From NCBI RefSeq assembly GCF_026343335.1, contig NZ_JAPELX010000001.1:1984001-2048000 (forward strand): a stretch of 64,000 nucleotides of DNA. The letters are read 5' to 3'. The translations under genes were made by a program, and so were the position numbers. The notes below the pieces were generated by a model. That model had not been told where the DNA came from. It did no database searches and worked only from the letters and a program-made list of their open reading frames with translations. Positions 8,128-16,069 of this stretch are shown in pieces (position 1 is the first letter of the stretch; every line of letters starts with the position of its first letter). The stretch comes from Streptomyces sp. NBC_00078 (lineage in GTDB: Bacteria; Actinomycetota; Actinomycetes; Streptomycetales; Streptomycetaceae).

Positions 8128-9012
8128 TCAGTCAAGGATGAATTGCTCGAGGTACGACGGGTTCGTGCGGTCGAGCATCGACTCGGCCCGCGCGCGGATC
8201 TGGGCGTCGCTGTGCTCACTGGGCGGCAGCAGCCAGAAGCGGTCGGCCCGGATGCCGTCGAAGACGAGGTCCGCGACCTCCTCGACGGGGGTGAAGCGCA
8301 CTTCCCGTCCCGCCGAGCGCATTGCGGACTCCCACTGGCCGAGGCTGCGGTACGGCGTCTTGCGCGGCCTCTCCTTCGCGTACCAGGCGGGTCTGTTGCG
8401 GTGCGACTCCCACAGGCCGGTGCGCAGCATGTGCGGCCCGGGGAACAGCACGGACGCCCCCACGCGTGCGTGCTCCGCTCGGAGATGGGCGTACAGGGAC
8501 TCGGTCATGGTCACGACGGCCGCCTTCGTGACGGCGTACACGGAGGCCGTGGGCAGCGGGGCGATACCGCCGTCGCCGGAGGACGTGTTGACGACATGAC
8601 CGGGTTGACCCGACTTGATCATCCGTGGAACGAACGCCTGGACGCCATGGAAGACACCCCACACATTGACGGCGAACGCCCACTTCCAGTCGTTCGGCTC
8701 GTGCTCCCACATCCGGCCCTCGGCACCCGAGCCGACCCCGGCGTTGTTGCACAGGACGTGTACGGCGCCGTACCTGTCGTACACCGACTCCGCGAGGTCC
8801 AGGACCTGTTGACGCTCGCCGACGTCGGCCACGCGCGCGTGCACGTCGGCACCCTCGGCACGCAGGTCCGCGGCGGCCTTGTCCAGGGCGCTCGCCTCGA
8901 CGTCGGCGAGGACCACCTTCAGGCCTCCGGCCGCGAACCGCCGGGCCATCGCGAGCCCGATCCCGCTCGCCGCGCCGGTGACGACGGCGACCTGTCCGGA
9001 CATCAGCTCCAT
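8128..9012 (-). CDS. Short-chain dehydrogenase/reductase
   Basis: A 294-residue classical SDR. TGAASGIG near residue 13 binds the cofactor, and the Asp in VVLADVE suggests NAD(H) preference. NNAG near residue 90 and the active site Ser (NTSSGDGG) followed by YAVTK near residue 160 complete the triad. The C-terminal region is longer than in short SDRs and includes PAWYAKERPRKTPY, a layout seen in actinobacterial SDRs of unknown substrate. Its ATG overlaps the stop of the upstream gene by one base (TGATG), so it is translationally coupled to the acetoacetate-decarboxylase-like gene. Probably oxidises or reduces a pathway intermediate. Confidence 0.88.
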   Translation of the reverse strand: MELMSGQVAVVTGAASGIGLAMARRFAAGGLKVVLADVEASALDKAAADLRAEGADVHARVADVGERQQVLDLAESVYDRYGAVHVLCNNAGVGSGAEGRMWEHEPNDWKWAFAVNVWGVFHGVQAFVPRMIKSGQPGHVVNTSSGDGGIAPLPTASVYAVTKAAVVTMTESLYAHLRAEHARVGASVLFPGPHMLRTGLWESHRNRPAWYAKERPRKTPYRSLGQWESAMRSAGREVRFTPVEEVADLVFDGIRADRFWLLPPSEHSDAQIRARAESMLDRTNPSYLEQFILD

Positions 9013-9809
9013 CAGGCACTCCCCTCGGGCGGCGCGTCGAGGATCTGCCGCGGATCGTCGTAACGCTGGTGGATGTACGGCAACAGGGCCTCGGCGCTCA
9101 CCCGTTCGACGACCTTGCCGCGTTGGCCGCTCGTCTTCTCGCCGATCGTGATGCCGATCAGGCGACGGACCGGCAGGTCGGCCACCGGGTCGTACATGGA
9201 CTCGCGCAGCATGACGTCCCCGGTGACGCGCTCCAGCCGGCGCACCTTCTCCTCGCGCAGGCAGTGCACGAGCACCGGGCCGGCGTCGAAGCCCGAACCG
9301 TCCACCGCGGGAAGGAACTTGAAGTAGAAGTCGGTCTTCCGGCTCGGCTCCGGCAGCGGCAGTTCCTCGCTCACCGCGCCGCGCACCTCGACGAAGGCGA
9401 CGGAGTGCCGGGCGAGCGAGGCGTGGACGACGAGGCCGTCACGCTCAAGAGTCACCTCGCCGAGCTTCTTGGGCTCCCCGAAGACCTCGCGGCCGCCGGT
9501 GAGGGCCCGCTCGTGGGTCATCGGCATGACGAGCGGATACCAGCCGTCGACGCCGGCGTGCGAGGCGGCGACCGCGAACGAGCCCGCACCGAGCGGGTAT
9601 CCGGGCAGCTCGACCTTGCTGATGTTCACCCGGGCCAGAGGCCGGCTCGTGGGTTTCAGGGGCGGCGGCAGGACCGCCGCGAGGGCGTCCGGGTCGGTCT
9701 CCCAGAGGGCCGCCACACCGGTGGACCAGATGTCGGGAAGCCGTGCGCTCGCTGTGCGCGCGGCGGCGATCTCCGCCTCGGTCCGTGCGCCGTACCGTAC
9801 GCGTGCCAT
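9012..9809 (-). CDS. Acetoacetate decarboxylase-family protein
   Basis: A 265-residue member of the ADC fold. The segment GGREVFGEPKKLGEV near residue 110 carries the paired Lys region in which acetoacetate decarboxylase forms its Schiff base, and LPPPLKPTSRPLARVNISKV matches the N-terminal ADC block. Acetoacetate decarboxylases release CO2 from a beta-keto acid, while relatives with the same fold act as aldolase-dehydratases. The ATG at 9809 is preceded by GGAAGGG. It is the first gene of a minus-strand operon (ADC, SDR, two amidohydrolases) and is divergent from the exonuclease at 9992, with 182 bp between them. Confidence 0.85.
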   Translation of the reverse strand: MARVRYGARTEAEIAAARTASARLPDIWSTGVAALWETDPDALAAVLPPPLKPTSRPLARVNISKVELPGYPLGAGSFAVAASHAGVDGWYPLVMPMTHERALTGGREVFGEPKKLGEVTLERDGLVVHASLARHSVAFVEVRGAVSEELPLPEPSRKTDFYFKFLPAVDGSGFDAGPVLVHCLREEKVRRLERVTGDVMLRESMYDPVADLPVRRLIGITIGEKTSGQRGKVVERVSAEALLPYIHQRYDDPRQILDAPPEGSA

Positions 9810-9991
9810 ACGTCGTACCGCCCTTCCGTCGACCGTCACACGCCGGGCGGGCAGCACGCTTGCACCGGGTGCCGAAAAGGTCCATAGCCGTGGGCACAGA
9901 CATTCGCGCCATTCGCGGCACTCGAACAGACGGGCACGCAAGGGCACCTGACGGACAGGACTGTCAGTGGCGGCCCGTATCCTCAGGGACC

Positions 9992-10975
9992 ATGCTCGAA
10001 GACCTGACGACCGCCGCGTCCTCCCCGACGACGTGGCCGGCCGCGTATCCGCAGGGATACGCGGTCGTTGACGTGGAGACCACCGGCCTGGCGCGGGACG
10101 ACCGGATAATCTCCGCGGGCGTCTACCGGCTGGACGCACGCGGCGAGGTCGAGGACCACTGGTACACCACGGTCAATCCGGAGCGGGACCCGGGGCCGGT
10201 GTGGATCCACGGTCTGACGAGCGAGGCGCTGGAGGGCGCGCCCCTCTTCCAGGACATCGCCGAGGAGTTCGCGACCCGGCTGGACGGCCGGGTGCTCGTC
10301 GCGCACAACGCCGTCTTCGACTGGCAGATGATCGCGCGGGAGTACGCGCGCGCGAAGCGCGAGGCACCGGTGCGGCAGCGGCTGTGCACCATCGCGCTCT
10401 CCAAGGAGCTGGCCCTGCCGCTGCCCAACCACAAGCTGGAGTCGCTGGCCGCCCACTTCGGCGTCGTACAGCAGCGCGCGCACCACGCGCTGGACGACGC
10501 GCGCGTGCTGGCGGAGGCGTTCCGGCCGAGCCTGAGGGCCGCGGCGGCGCGGGGCGTACGGCTGCCGCTGCTGGAGTGCCGGCCGCTGACGGAGTGGAGC
10601 GACCGGCCGGTGCCGCGCCAGTCCGGCGGCGGCTACGACGGCTATCGGCCGACCAGTTGGCGCCCTTCCCGTAAAAGGCCCGCATGCCCCCATCCCAACC
10701 CAGGCCGTTACGAAGACGGCAAACCCCTCAAGCAGGGCATGCGGGTGGCCTTCTCCGGAGACACCTCGGTCGAGCGCGACCTGCTGGAGGACCGCGCCGT
10801 CGAGGCCGGGCTGCATGTCGCGACGAGCCTGTCCCGGCTGACCAGCCTGCTCGTCACGAACGACCCGGACTCGACCACGTCGAAGGTCGTCAAGGCCCGG
10901 CAGTTCGGCACCCCGGTGGTGGACGAGGCGGCGTTCGGGCAGTTGCTCAGGGACGTGGAGCCCGCGGACGGGTGA
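9992..10975 (+). CDS. DEDDh 3'-5' exonuclease (DnaQ-like) with C-terminal BRCT domain
   Basis: A 327-residue protein. Residues ~25-165 are a DnaQ-type exonuclease with all three motifs: VVDVETTG (ExoI, Asp and Glu), VLVAHNAVFDW (ExoII) and HHALDDA (ExoIII, His and Asp). After a Pro/Arg-rich linker (~190-235), residues ~245-320 look like a BRCT domain (GMRVAFSGDTSVERDLLEDRAVEAGLHV..., VKARQFGTPVVDEAAFGQLL). This combination occurs in many Streptomyces as a stand-alone exonuclease, perhaps recruited to damaged DNA through BRCT. The ATG at 9992 has AGGGA upstream. Confidence 0.9.
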   Translation: MLEDLTTAASSPTTWPAAYPQGYAVVDVETTGLARDDRIISAGVYRLDARGEVEDHWYTTVNPERDPGPVWIHGLTSEALEGAPLFQDIAEEFATRLDGRVLVAHNAVFDWQMIAREYARAKREAPVRQRLCTIALSKELALPLPNHKLESLAAHFGVVQQRAHHALDDARVLAEAFRPSLRAAAARGVRLPLLECRPLTEWSDRPVPRQSGGGYDGYRPTSWRPSRKRPACPHPNPGRYEDGKPLKQGMRVAFSGDTSVERDLLEDRAVEAGLHVATSLSRLTSLLVTNDPDSTTSKVVKARQFGTPVVDEAAFGQLLRDVEPADG

Positions 10976-11055
10976 CCCGTACGGACGGGTGATTGCCACG
11001 CGACTCGCCCGCCGTCCGCTCGCCCGCGCGGCAGCGAAGGCTCACCCTGTGGCGC

Positions 11056-11289
11056 ATGGCGACCTGTGAAGTATGTGGCAATGACTACGGAATGTCCTTC
11101 GAGGTGCACGCACAAGGAGCGGTGCACGTCTTCGACTGCTTCTCCTGCGCGATCCACCGCATGGCACCCGTGTGCGAGCACTGTCGTGTGCAGATCATCG
11201 GCCAGGGCGTCGAGGTCGAGGGCCAGTGGTACTGCGGCGCGCACTGTGCCCGTGCGGAGGGCAAGGTGGGGATCATCGACAAGGTGTAA
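11056..11289 (+). CDS. Small Cys/His-rich zinc-ribbon protein (metallothionein-like)
   Basis: 77 residues with regularly placed metal ligands: CEVCGNDY at residues 4-11, DCFSCAIH at ~32-39, CEHC at ~44-47 and YCGAHC at ~61-66. The pattern predicts one or two Zn2+ sites. Conserved actinobacterial proteins like this are often labelled prokaryotic metallothionein or just hypothetical. It could store or sense metal; no enzyme domain is present. ATG at 11056 begins the conserved part; no strong ribosome site is seen, and a more upstream start (10993) would add a non-conserved Arg-rich stretch. A hairpin follows at 11311. Confidence 0.75.
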   Translation: MATCEVCGNDYGMSFEVHAQGAVHVFDCFSCAIHRMAPVCEHCRVQIIGQGVEVEGQWYCGAHCARAEGKVGIIDKV

Positions 11290-11310
11290 CCCGTGACCCG
11301 CCCGATCGCA

Positions 11311-11339
11311 CCCCACGACCGAGTTGTACGGTCGTGGGG
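11311..11339 (+). promoter_or_regulatory. Hairpin overlapping the SURF1 start codon
   Basis: An exact 11-bp inverted repeat, CCCCACGACCG at 11311-11321 and CGGTCGTGGGG at 11329-11339, closes a 7-nt loop. It could terminate transcription of the zinc-protein gene. The right arm, however, contains the G-rich stretch directly before SURF1 and the first base of its GTG codon, so in a readthrough transcript it would bury the translation start. Confidence 0.7.
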
Positions 11340-12130
11340 TGTACCGCTTCCTGTTGTCCCGGCAGTGGGTGATCCTCACCCTGATCGCCCTTGTCCTGAT
11401 CCCCACGATGATCAGGCTGGGCATCTGGCAGAAGCACCGCTACGAGATGCGGACCGCCCGCAACGACCTCGTCTCCTCGGCGCTGCACGCGAAGCCGGTC
11501 CCCGTGCAGCGGCTGACCTCCCCCGGGCATGCGGTCACCAGCACCGAGAAGTACCGCACCATCACCGCGACGGGCACCTTCGACACCGCCCGCGAGGTCG
11601 TCGTCCGGCGCCGCACCAACGACGACGACGAGGTCGGCTTCCACGTCCTCACCCCGCTCGTCCTGACGGACGGCAAGGTGGTGCTCGTCAACCGTGGCTG
11701 GATCCCGGCCAACGGCGCGCAGACCGCCTTCCCGAAGATCCCCGCGCCCCCGGCCGGCAAGGTCACCATCGAGGGGCGGCTGAAGGCCGACGAGACCACC
11801 GCGACGAGCGGCATCAAGGAGATCAAGGGGCTGCCGGCCCGGCAGATCATGCTGATCAACAGCGAGGAGCAGGCGCGGCGGCTCGGCGCCGAGGTCCTCG
11901 GCGGCTACGTCGAGCAGACGGCACCCGAGGCGAAGGGCGACAGCCCCGAGCAGATCTCGGATCCCGGCAGCGAGGACGCACCGCTGAACTACGCGTACAT
12001 GATCCAGTGGTGGCTGTTCGCCGCGGGCGTCCCCGTGGGCTGGTGGGTCCTGGTGCGACGCGAACTCCGCGACCGGGCGGAAGCCGCAGCCAGTGAGCAG
12101 GCGGAGGCAGCGGAACCGGCGACGGTGTAG
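11339..12130 (+). CDS. SURF1-family cytochrome oxidase biogenesis protein
   Basis: 263 residues with the SURF1 plan: an N-terminal membrane helix (VILTLIALVLIPTMIRLGIWQ) carrying the conserved GxWQ-type end, a large outside domain with VVRRRTNDDDEVGFHVLTPL and VLVNRGWIPA (conserved RGW), and a C-terminal helix (YMIQWWLFAAGVPVGWWVL). SURF1 assists haem insertion and assembly of the aa3-type oxidase. The GTG at 11339 starts the conserved YRFLLSRQW; a TTG at 11324 lies in the loop of the hairpin. The Ala/Glu-rich tail after the last helix is cytoplasmic. A tandem repeat follows. Confidence 0.9.
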   Translation: MYRFLLSRQWVILTLIALVLIPTMIRLGIWQKHRYEMRTARNDLVSSALHAKPVPVQRLTSPGHAVTSTEKYRTITATGTFDTAREVVVRRRTNDDDEVGFHVLTPLVLTDGKVVLVNRGWIPANGAQTAFPKIPAPPAGKVTIEGRLKADETTATSGIKEIKGLPARQIMLINSEEQARRLGAEVLGGYVEQTAPEAKGDSPEQISDPGSEDAPLNYAYMIQWWLFAAGVPVGWWVLVRRELRDRAEAAASEQAEAAEPATV

Positions 12131-12150
12131 CGGGGCCGGACCCGCCCCCT

Positions 12151-12225
12151 CAGGCGGCCTTCACTCCCCCGCCCCCAGGCGGCGTTCACTCCCCCGCCCC
12201 GGGCGGCCGTCACTCCCACGGCCCC
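12151..12225. repeat. 25-bp tandem repeat, three copies
   Basis: Copies start exactly 25 bp apart at 12151, 12176 and 12201, in the form CAGGCGGCSTTCACTCCCCC plus GCCCC; the third is degenerate (GGGCGGCCGTCACTCCCACG plus GCCCC). They lie between SURF1 and the GH15 gene. No protein-coding role is apparent. Confidence 0.8.
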
Positions 12226-12267
12226 CGCCCGGATTGCCAGGGGTGCTCACCGGGAACCCGCAACTCC

Positions 12268-14055
12268 GTGCACCCCCGTATCGAGGATTACGCTCTCATC
12301 GGCGACGAGCAGACCGCGGCCCTGGTCGGCCGGGACGGCTCCGTCGACTGGCTCTGCCTGCCGCGCTTCGACTCGGCGGCCTGCTTCGCCCGGTTGCTCG
12401 GCGACGAGGGCGACGGCCACTGGCGCATCGCCCCCAAAGGCGCCGACGGTCCCTGCACCCGCCGGGCCTACCGCCCCGACACCCTCGTCCTGGACACCGA
12501 GTGGGAGACGGACGAGGGCGCGGTGCGCGTGAGCGACCTGATGCCGCAGCGCGAACGCGCCCCCGAGGTCGTACGAGTCGTCGAGGGCCTGCGTGGCAGG
12601 GTGACCGTCCGCAGCACACTGCGCCTGCGCTTCGACTACGGGTCGATCGTGCCGTGGATGCGCAGGTCCGGCGAGCACCGGGTGGCCGTCGCCGGCCCGG
12701 ACTCGGTCTGGCTGCGCAGCGACCCCGCGGTGCACACCTGGGGCGAGGACCTCGCCACGCACTCGGAGTTCACGGTCGAGGAGGGCGAGAAGGTCGCGTT
12801 CGTCCTCACCTGGCACCCCTCCTACCGTCAGCGTCCGCCGCAGATGGATCCGTACGAGGCGCTGCGCGCCAGCGTCGCGGACTGGCAGGCATGGGCGTCC
12901 CAGTGCCACTACCACGGTCCTCACCGGGACGCCGTGATGCGCTCCCTGATCACCCTCAAGGCTCTCACCTACGCGCCGACCGGCGGCATCGTCGCCGCCC
13001 CCACCACCTCCCTGCCCGAGGAGCTCGGCGGGGTGCGCAACTGGGACTACCGCTACTGCTGGCTGCGCGACTCCACCTTCACCCTGGACGCGCTCCTGAC
13101 CTGCGGCTACCACCAGGAGGCCGAGGCCTGGCGGAACTGGCTGCTGCGCGCGGTCGCGGGTGATCCGGCCGACCTGCAGATCATGTACGGCCTGGCGGGC
13201 GAGCGACGGCTGCCCGAGTCCGAACTGCCGTGGCTTTCCGGCTTCGCGGGGTCGACACCCGTACGCATCGGCAACGAGGCCGTGAACCAGCTGCAGCTGG
13301 ACGTGTACGGCGAGGTCATGGACTCGCTGTCACTGTCCCGGAGTTCGGGCCTGTCCACCAAACCGCACATGTGGTCGATCCAGGCCGCGCTGATGAAGTG
13401 GCTGCAGTCCGAGTGGCGACAGCCCGACGAGGGGCTGTGGGAGGTACGCGGCGGCCGACGTCACTTCGTCCACTCCAAGGTCATGGTGTGGGTGGCCGCG
13501 GACCGTGCCGTACGCGCGCTGGAGGAGAACCCGCGCCTTGAGGGCGATCTCGACGGCTGGCGCGCCCTGCGCGACGAGGTCCACCGCGAAGTGTGCGAGA
13601 AGGGCTTCGACCGCGAGCGGAACACCTTCACGCAGTACTACGGCTCCCGCGAACTGGACGCCGCGCTCCTTCTCATCCCGCGCGTCGGCTTCCTCCCGCC
13701 CGACGACTCCCGCGTGCTCGGCACCATCGACGCCGTCCGCGAAGAGCTGAGCCACGGCGGCTTCCTGCGCCGCTACAGCACCGACGAGACGACGATCGAC
13801 GGGCTGTCCGGCGAGGAGGGCACCTTCCTGGTCTGCTCGTTCTGGCTCGCGGTCGGACTGCACAAGACGGGCCGGAAGAAGGAGGCACGGGAACTGTTCG
13901 AACGGCTGCTGGGGCTCGCCAACGACGTGGGCCTGCTGTCCGAGGAGTACGACCCCGTGGGCGACCGTCTGCTCGGCAACTTCCCGCAGGCCTTCAGTCA
14001 CGTCGGTCTGGTGCACACCGCCCTCGCCCTCTTCGGGGACGACGAGGCAGGATAA
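12268..14055 (+). CDS. Glycoside hydrolase family 15 protein (trehalase/glucoamylase-like)
   Basis: 595 residues, no signal peptide, hence cytoplasmic. The N-terminal ~220 residues (PRIEDYALIGDEQTAALVGR, GSVDWLCLPRFDS) are the beta-rich domain of GH15 trehalases and glucoamylases. The catalytic (alpha/alpha)6 barrel follows, with GVRNWDYRYCWLRDSTF (conserved WDYRYCWLRD) near residue 258 and the C-terminal acid/base region SEEYDP near 560. Mycobacterial relatives of this architecture are trehalases, so trehalose hydrolysis is a fair guess; glucoamylase-type activity is possible. GTG start at 12268. The next gene begins 5 bp after the stop, so the two are probably co-transcribed. Confidence 0.88.
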   Translation: MHPRIEDYALIGDEQTAALVGRDGSVDWLCLPRFDSAACFARLLGDEGDGHWRIAPKGADGPCTRRAYRPDTLVLDTEWETDEGAVRVSDLMPQRERAPEVVRVVEGLRGRVTVRSTLRLRFDYGSIVPWMRRSGEHRVAVAGPDSVWLRSDPAVHTWGEDLATHSEFTVEEGEKVAFVLTWHPSYRQRPPQMDPYEALRASVADWQAWASQCHYHGPHRDAVMRSLITLKALTYAPTGGIVAAPTTSLPEELGGVRNWDYRYCWLRDSTFTLDALLTCGYHQEAEAWRNWLLRAVAGDPADLQIMYGLAGERRLPESELPWLSGFAGSTPVRIGNEAVNQLQLDVYGEVMDSLSLSRSSGLSTKPHMWSIQAALMKWLQSEWRQPDEGLWEVRGGRRHFVHSKVMVWVAADRAVRALEENPRLEGDLDGWRALRDEVHREVCEKGFDRERNTFTQYYGSRELDAALLLIPRVGFLPPDDSRVLGTIDAVREELSHGGFLRRYSTDETTIDGLSGEEGTFLVCSFWLAVGLHKTGRKKEARELFERLLGLANDVGLLSEEYDPVGDRLLGNFPQAFSHVGLVHTALALFGDDEAG

Positions 14056-14060
14056 GGGCC

Positions 14061-14816
14061 ATGGATCTTGGACTGAAGGACCGGGTGTACGTCGTCACCG
14101 GAGCCACGCGCGGCCTCGGCCACGCCACCGCGCGCGAACTCGTCGCGGACGGCGCGAAGGTGGTCGTCACGGGGCGGGACGAGAAGCGGGTCGCCGACGC
14201 GGCGGCCGCGCTGGGACCGAACGCGGCCGGGGTGGCCGTCGACAACGCGGACACCGACGCGGCCGCGCGGCTCGTCGAGGCGGCGCGGCAGCGGTTCGGC
14301 GGCTTCGACGGCATCCTCATCAGCGTGGGCGGGCCCGCACCCGGATTCGTCGCGGACAACACGGACGAGCAGTGGCAGTCGGCGTTCGAGTCGGTGTTCC
14401 TGGGAGCGGTCCGGCTGGCGCGGACGGCGGCCGCGGAACTCGAGGCCGGGGGTGTGATCGGGTTCGTGCTGTCCGGGTCGGTGCACGAGCCGATTCCGGG
14501 ACTGACCATTTCGAACGGGCTGCGGCCGGGCCTGGCCGGGTTCGCCAAATCGATCTCGGACGAACTGGGACCGCGGGGAATCCGGGTCGTCGGGCTGCTG
14601 CCGGCCCGTATCGACACGGACCGGGTGCGCGAACTGGACGCTCTGTCCGCCGACCCCGAGGCCACACGGGCGGCCCATGAGTCCCGCATTCCGCTGCGGC
14701 GCTACGGGCTGCCGGAGGAGTTCGGGCGGACGGCCGCCTTCCTGTTGTCACCGGCCGCTTCCTATCTGACGGGCATCATGGTCCCGGTCGACGGCGGTAT
14801 GCGGCACGGGTTCTGA
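14061..14816 (+). CDS. SDR-family oxidoreductase with non-canonical active site
   Basis: 251 residues with a normal cofactor site (TGATRGLG near residue 14) and a typical SDR ending (AAFLLSPAASYLTGIMVPVDGG). The usual catalytic Tyr-x-x-x-Lys is absent: where it should sit the sequence reads ISNGLRPGLAGFAK, with Asn and Arg at the Tyr and Lys places. NNAG is replaced by SVGG. A subgroup of bacterial SDRs annotated as FabG-like shares this SNxxR pattern, so it is a family trait rather than decay. The reaction is unknown. It follows the GH15 gene by 5 bp and converges on the AmaP gene. Confidence 0.85.
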   Translation: MDLGLKDRVYVVTGATRGLGHATARELVADGAKVVVTGRDEKRVADAAAALGPNAAGVAVDNADTDAAARLVEAARQRFGGFDGILISVGGPAPGFVADNTDEQWQSAFESVFLGAVRLARTAAAELEAGGVIGFVLSGSVHEPIPGLTISNGLRPGLAGFAKSISDELGPRGIRVVGLLPARIDTDRVRELDALSADPEATRAAHESRIPLRRYGLPEEFGRTAAFLLSPAASYLTGIMVPVDGGMRHGF

Positions 14817-14828
14817 CGCCCGGCCAGG

Positions 14829-15407
14829 TCAACTCACCCTTACCGCACGGTGCTTGACACCCTTCAGTCGCACCTCTGCGGGAAGGGCCGCGAGGGCCGC
14901 CGAACGGCGCGCGTGCATCAGGGCCTGGTGCGTGAGGTGGTGCAGGGCCGCTGCCGGGTCCACGTGCGGTTCCAGGTGGAGTTGCACGCGCGCCTTCGGG
15001 GCGTCGCGGTTGCCGGTCAGCCGGGCGTGGGCATGCGCCACGCCGTCCAGCTCGCCCGCCTCGCCCGCCAGTACGCCCTCCAGGGCCCGGCCCCGCAGCA
15101 GCGCCCCCTCGCCGTCGCCGGTGTCGACCAAGACCTCGGCGAGGCGGCGCCGGCGCAGGACCGCGGTCAGCCACCACAGGCCGAACAGGACCAGGACGGC
15201 CAGTACGGCGATGACGGTGGGCCACCACCAGCCGGCGTCCCGCCAGTGGGTGCGTTCGGCGTCGCTGAGCAGTACGTCGTGCCGCCCGTCGTGGATCCAC
15301 CATGAGGGGGGCTTCAGGCCGAGTCCCACCGCCAGTACGGAGCCGCCCAGCAGGAGCAGCACGAGCCCGGCGATCCCGATCAGCACTCGGTTGACGGTCC
15401 TGAGCAT
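14829..15407 (-). CDS. amaP: AmaP: Asp23 membrane-anchor protein
   Basis: 192 residues. Two membrane helices (VLIGIAGLVLLLLGGSVLAVGLG near residue 8 and WWPTVIAVLAVLVLFGLWWL near residue 60) form a hairpin, followed by a cytoplasmic domain with alternating hydrophobic strands (ARVQLHLEPHVDP ... LPAEVRLKGVKHR). In staphylococci AmaP anchors the envelope-stress protein Asp23 to the membrane. It ends a five-gene minus-strand operon with two Asp23-type genes, which supports the call. ATG at 15407 follows GAGGTGAGG; an in-frame GTG at 15416 overlaps the preceding stop as GTGA. Confidence 0.85.
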   Translation of the reverse strand: MLRTVNRVLIGIAGLVLLLLGGSVLAVGLGLKPPSWWIHDGRHDVLLSDAERTHWRDAGWWWPTVIAVLAVLVLFGLWWLTAVLRRRRLAEVLVDTGDGEGALLRGRALEGVLAGEAGELDGVAHAHARLTGNRDAPKARVQLHLEPHVDPAAALHHLTHQALMHARRSAALAALPAEVRLKGVKHRAVRVS

Positions 15408-15412
15408 CGCCC

Positions 15413-16069
15413 TCACCTCTTCCGTCCGGGACGCCGTACGTGCACCGACAGCGCGGGGGGCCGGGACAGCCCCAGGCCGTCGACCGCCTCCGCGAGCGAG
15501 GTGTCCAGGTCGGCGCGCACATCGTCCGGTTCACGGAAGTGCGAGACGGCGAAGACGTCGGCCCGGGACCGGCGCACCCGCACCCGTACCGACTGCACAC
15601 CGGCGACCTCCATGGCACGGTCGCGAAGCACCAGCGCGGCCGCCTCCCGGTACAGACCGGCGTGTACGTCGGTGTCGGGGCGCCGCATCGGCAGGACGCC
15701 GCGCAGGCCCGGCGTGGCGGCCAGCACGATCAGCCAGAGGCCGAGGACCGCGGCGACGCCGGCCCCCACGAGCACCCAGGTGTCGTCGAGGGGGCGCTCG
15801 GCGAGCTGCCGGGCGAGTTCGCGGCGCCAGCCCATCGCGGGACGGCCGGCGCGCACCGCCGCGACGTCGTAGAGGAACACGCCCGCGACCGCCACGATCA
15901 GGACCGCGACGATGCCCGCGGGGACGCGGCGCGCGGACCAGAAGCGGCCCTCGCGTACGTCGTCGGCCGCCGGCGGGGGCGGTGGTGCGTGGTCGAAGTC
16001 GCCGCCGGGCGCCCTCTCCATGACCGGCAGTCGTTGTGTGGTGCCCTCGGAGCCCTGGGGCTCGCTCAT
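15413..16069 (-). CDS. DUF6286-type membrane protein of the Asp23 locus
   Basis: 218 residues: a Pro-rich cytoplasmic head (~1-45), two membrane helices (VPAGIVAVLIVAVAGVFLYDV and WVLVGAGVAAVLGLWLIVLA), and a soluble tail with strand-helix-strand character (VQSVRVRVRRSRADVFAV ... PPALSVHVRRPGRK). The layout parallels AmaP, as if both were membrane-tethered Asp23-like half-domains. The ATG at 16069 overlaps the preceding Asp23 stop as ATGA. Function unknown beyond probable membership of the envelope complex. Confidence 0.75.
   Translation of the reverse strand: MSEPQGSEGTTQRLPVMERAPGGDFDHAPPPPPAADDVREGRFWSARRVPAGIVAVLIVAVAGVFLYDVAAVRAGRPAMGWRRELARQLAERPLDDTWVLVGAGVAAVLGLWLIVLAATPGLRGVLPMRRPDTDVHAGLYREAAALVLRDRAMEVAGVQSVRVRVRRSRADVFAVSHFREPDDVRADLDTSLAEAVDGLGLSRPPALSVHVRRPGRKR

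Noticed and set aside
10975..10990. Short hairpin ACCCGT-ACGG-ACGGGT after the exonuclease gene
   Set aside because: Only six pairs; too weak to call a terminator with confidence in GC-rich DNA.
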